Origin: Thermoplasmatales archaeon
Lineage (GTDB): Archaea; Thermoplasmatota; JASEFT01; JAUWIS01
Direction of reading: 5' to 3'
DNA: 6,467 nucleotides
NCBI GenBank assembly: GCA_030019485.1
Contig: JASEEW010000106.1
Span: 1 to 6,467 of the forward strand
The notes under the pieces were generated by a model. That model searched no databases, was not told the DNA's origin, and saw only the letters and a program-made list of their open reading frames with translations. Shown here one piece after another: positions 6,414-6,467 of this stretch (the first letter of the stretch is position 1; the number at the start of each line of letters is the position of its first letter). The translations under genes were made by a program, and so were the position numbers.

Positions 6414-6467
6414 ACTACTGGTTTCTTCCTAACCCCTAACTACTGACTACTAACTACTACCCTTGGG
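6414..6467. repeat. Right outer arm: degenerate CCCTAACTACTA-like array at the window end
   Basis: Read as reverse complement from the last base: CCCAAGGGTAGTAGTTAG, then TAGTAGTCAG, TAGTTAGGGG and TTAGG units. It mirrors the left outer arm, including the seven-base tip CCCAAGG. That the window stops exactly at this tip suggests a contig broken at a repeated element. Confidence 0.7.

Larger units (their letters stand above)
5011..6467 (-). mobile_element. Decayed insertion sequence with long two-part inverted repeats
   Basis: A 1457-base element. Both ends begin, reading inward, with CCCAAGG (then one extra G on the right) followed by TAGTAGTTAG. Both then carry degenerate TAGTTAGGG-like sequence and a second, better conserved 32-base inverted repeat (5119-5150 and 6382-6413). 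Between the inner repeats lies one broken transposase gene that fills nearly all the space, typical of a simple insertion sequence. The right tip is the last base of the window, so target duplication cannot be checked; on the left, no duplication partner is visible. I cannot name the family. The transposase has an rve-like DDE core with wide second-to-third spacing. Confidence 0.8.

Overview
The window looks archaeal. The uL16 protein (4464-4973) is the archaeal/eukaryotic L10e type, the PEP synthase has the archaeal layout, start codons follow GGTG/GGAGG ribosome binding sites, and A+T-rich TATA-like boxes lie about 26 bases before likely transcript starts. The lineage cannot be fixed further; an uncultivated archaeon is plausible. 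Every gene I can support is on the minus strand, so the window reads biologically from right to left.

Layout, right to left. (1) 5011-6467: an insertion element of about 1.46 kb with a DDE transposase broken by five frameshifts (5132-6285). It is bounded by long two-part inverted repeats, and its right tip falls exactly on the last base of the window. (2) 4464-4973: ribosomal protein uL16/L10e, starting only 37 bases beyond the element. (3) 2130-4415: intact phosphoenolpyruvate synthase, 48 bases downstream of uL16. (4) 2012-2129: a short spacer holding a TATA box embedded in overlapping dyad repeats. (5) 1379-2011 and 411-1376: a two-gene type II restriction-modification operon, endonuclease first (ThaI-like) and then a beta-class DNA methyltransferase 2 bases later. 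(6) 1-410: mostly non-coding, with a 28-base direct repeat, a perfect 10-bp hairpin, a weak terminator, and at the left edge the probable first five codons of another leftward gene.

uL16 and PEP synthase are housekeeping genes. The restriction-modification pair and the decayed insertion element are the accessory parts. The pair is visibly more A+T-rich than PEP synthase (hand-counted 60-base stretches are about 28-37% G+C versus about 47-48%), which suggests it was acquired horizontally. The most unusual structures are the overlapping dyads over the restriction-modification promoter, the TAGTTAGGG-like subterminal arrays of the element, and the fact that each transposase frameshift is repaired by removing one base, at least four of them in A runs. 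I see no complete undescribed multi-gene system.
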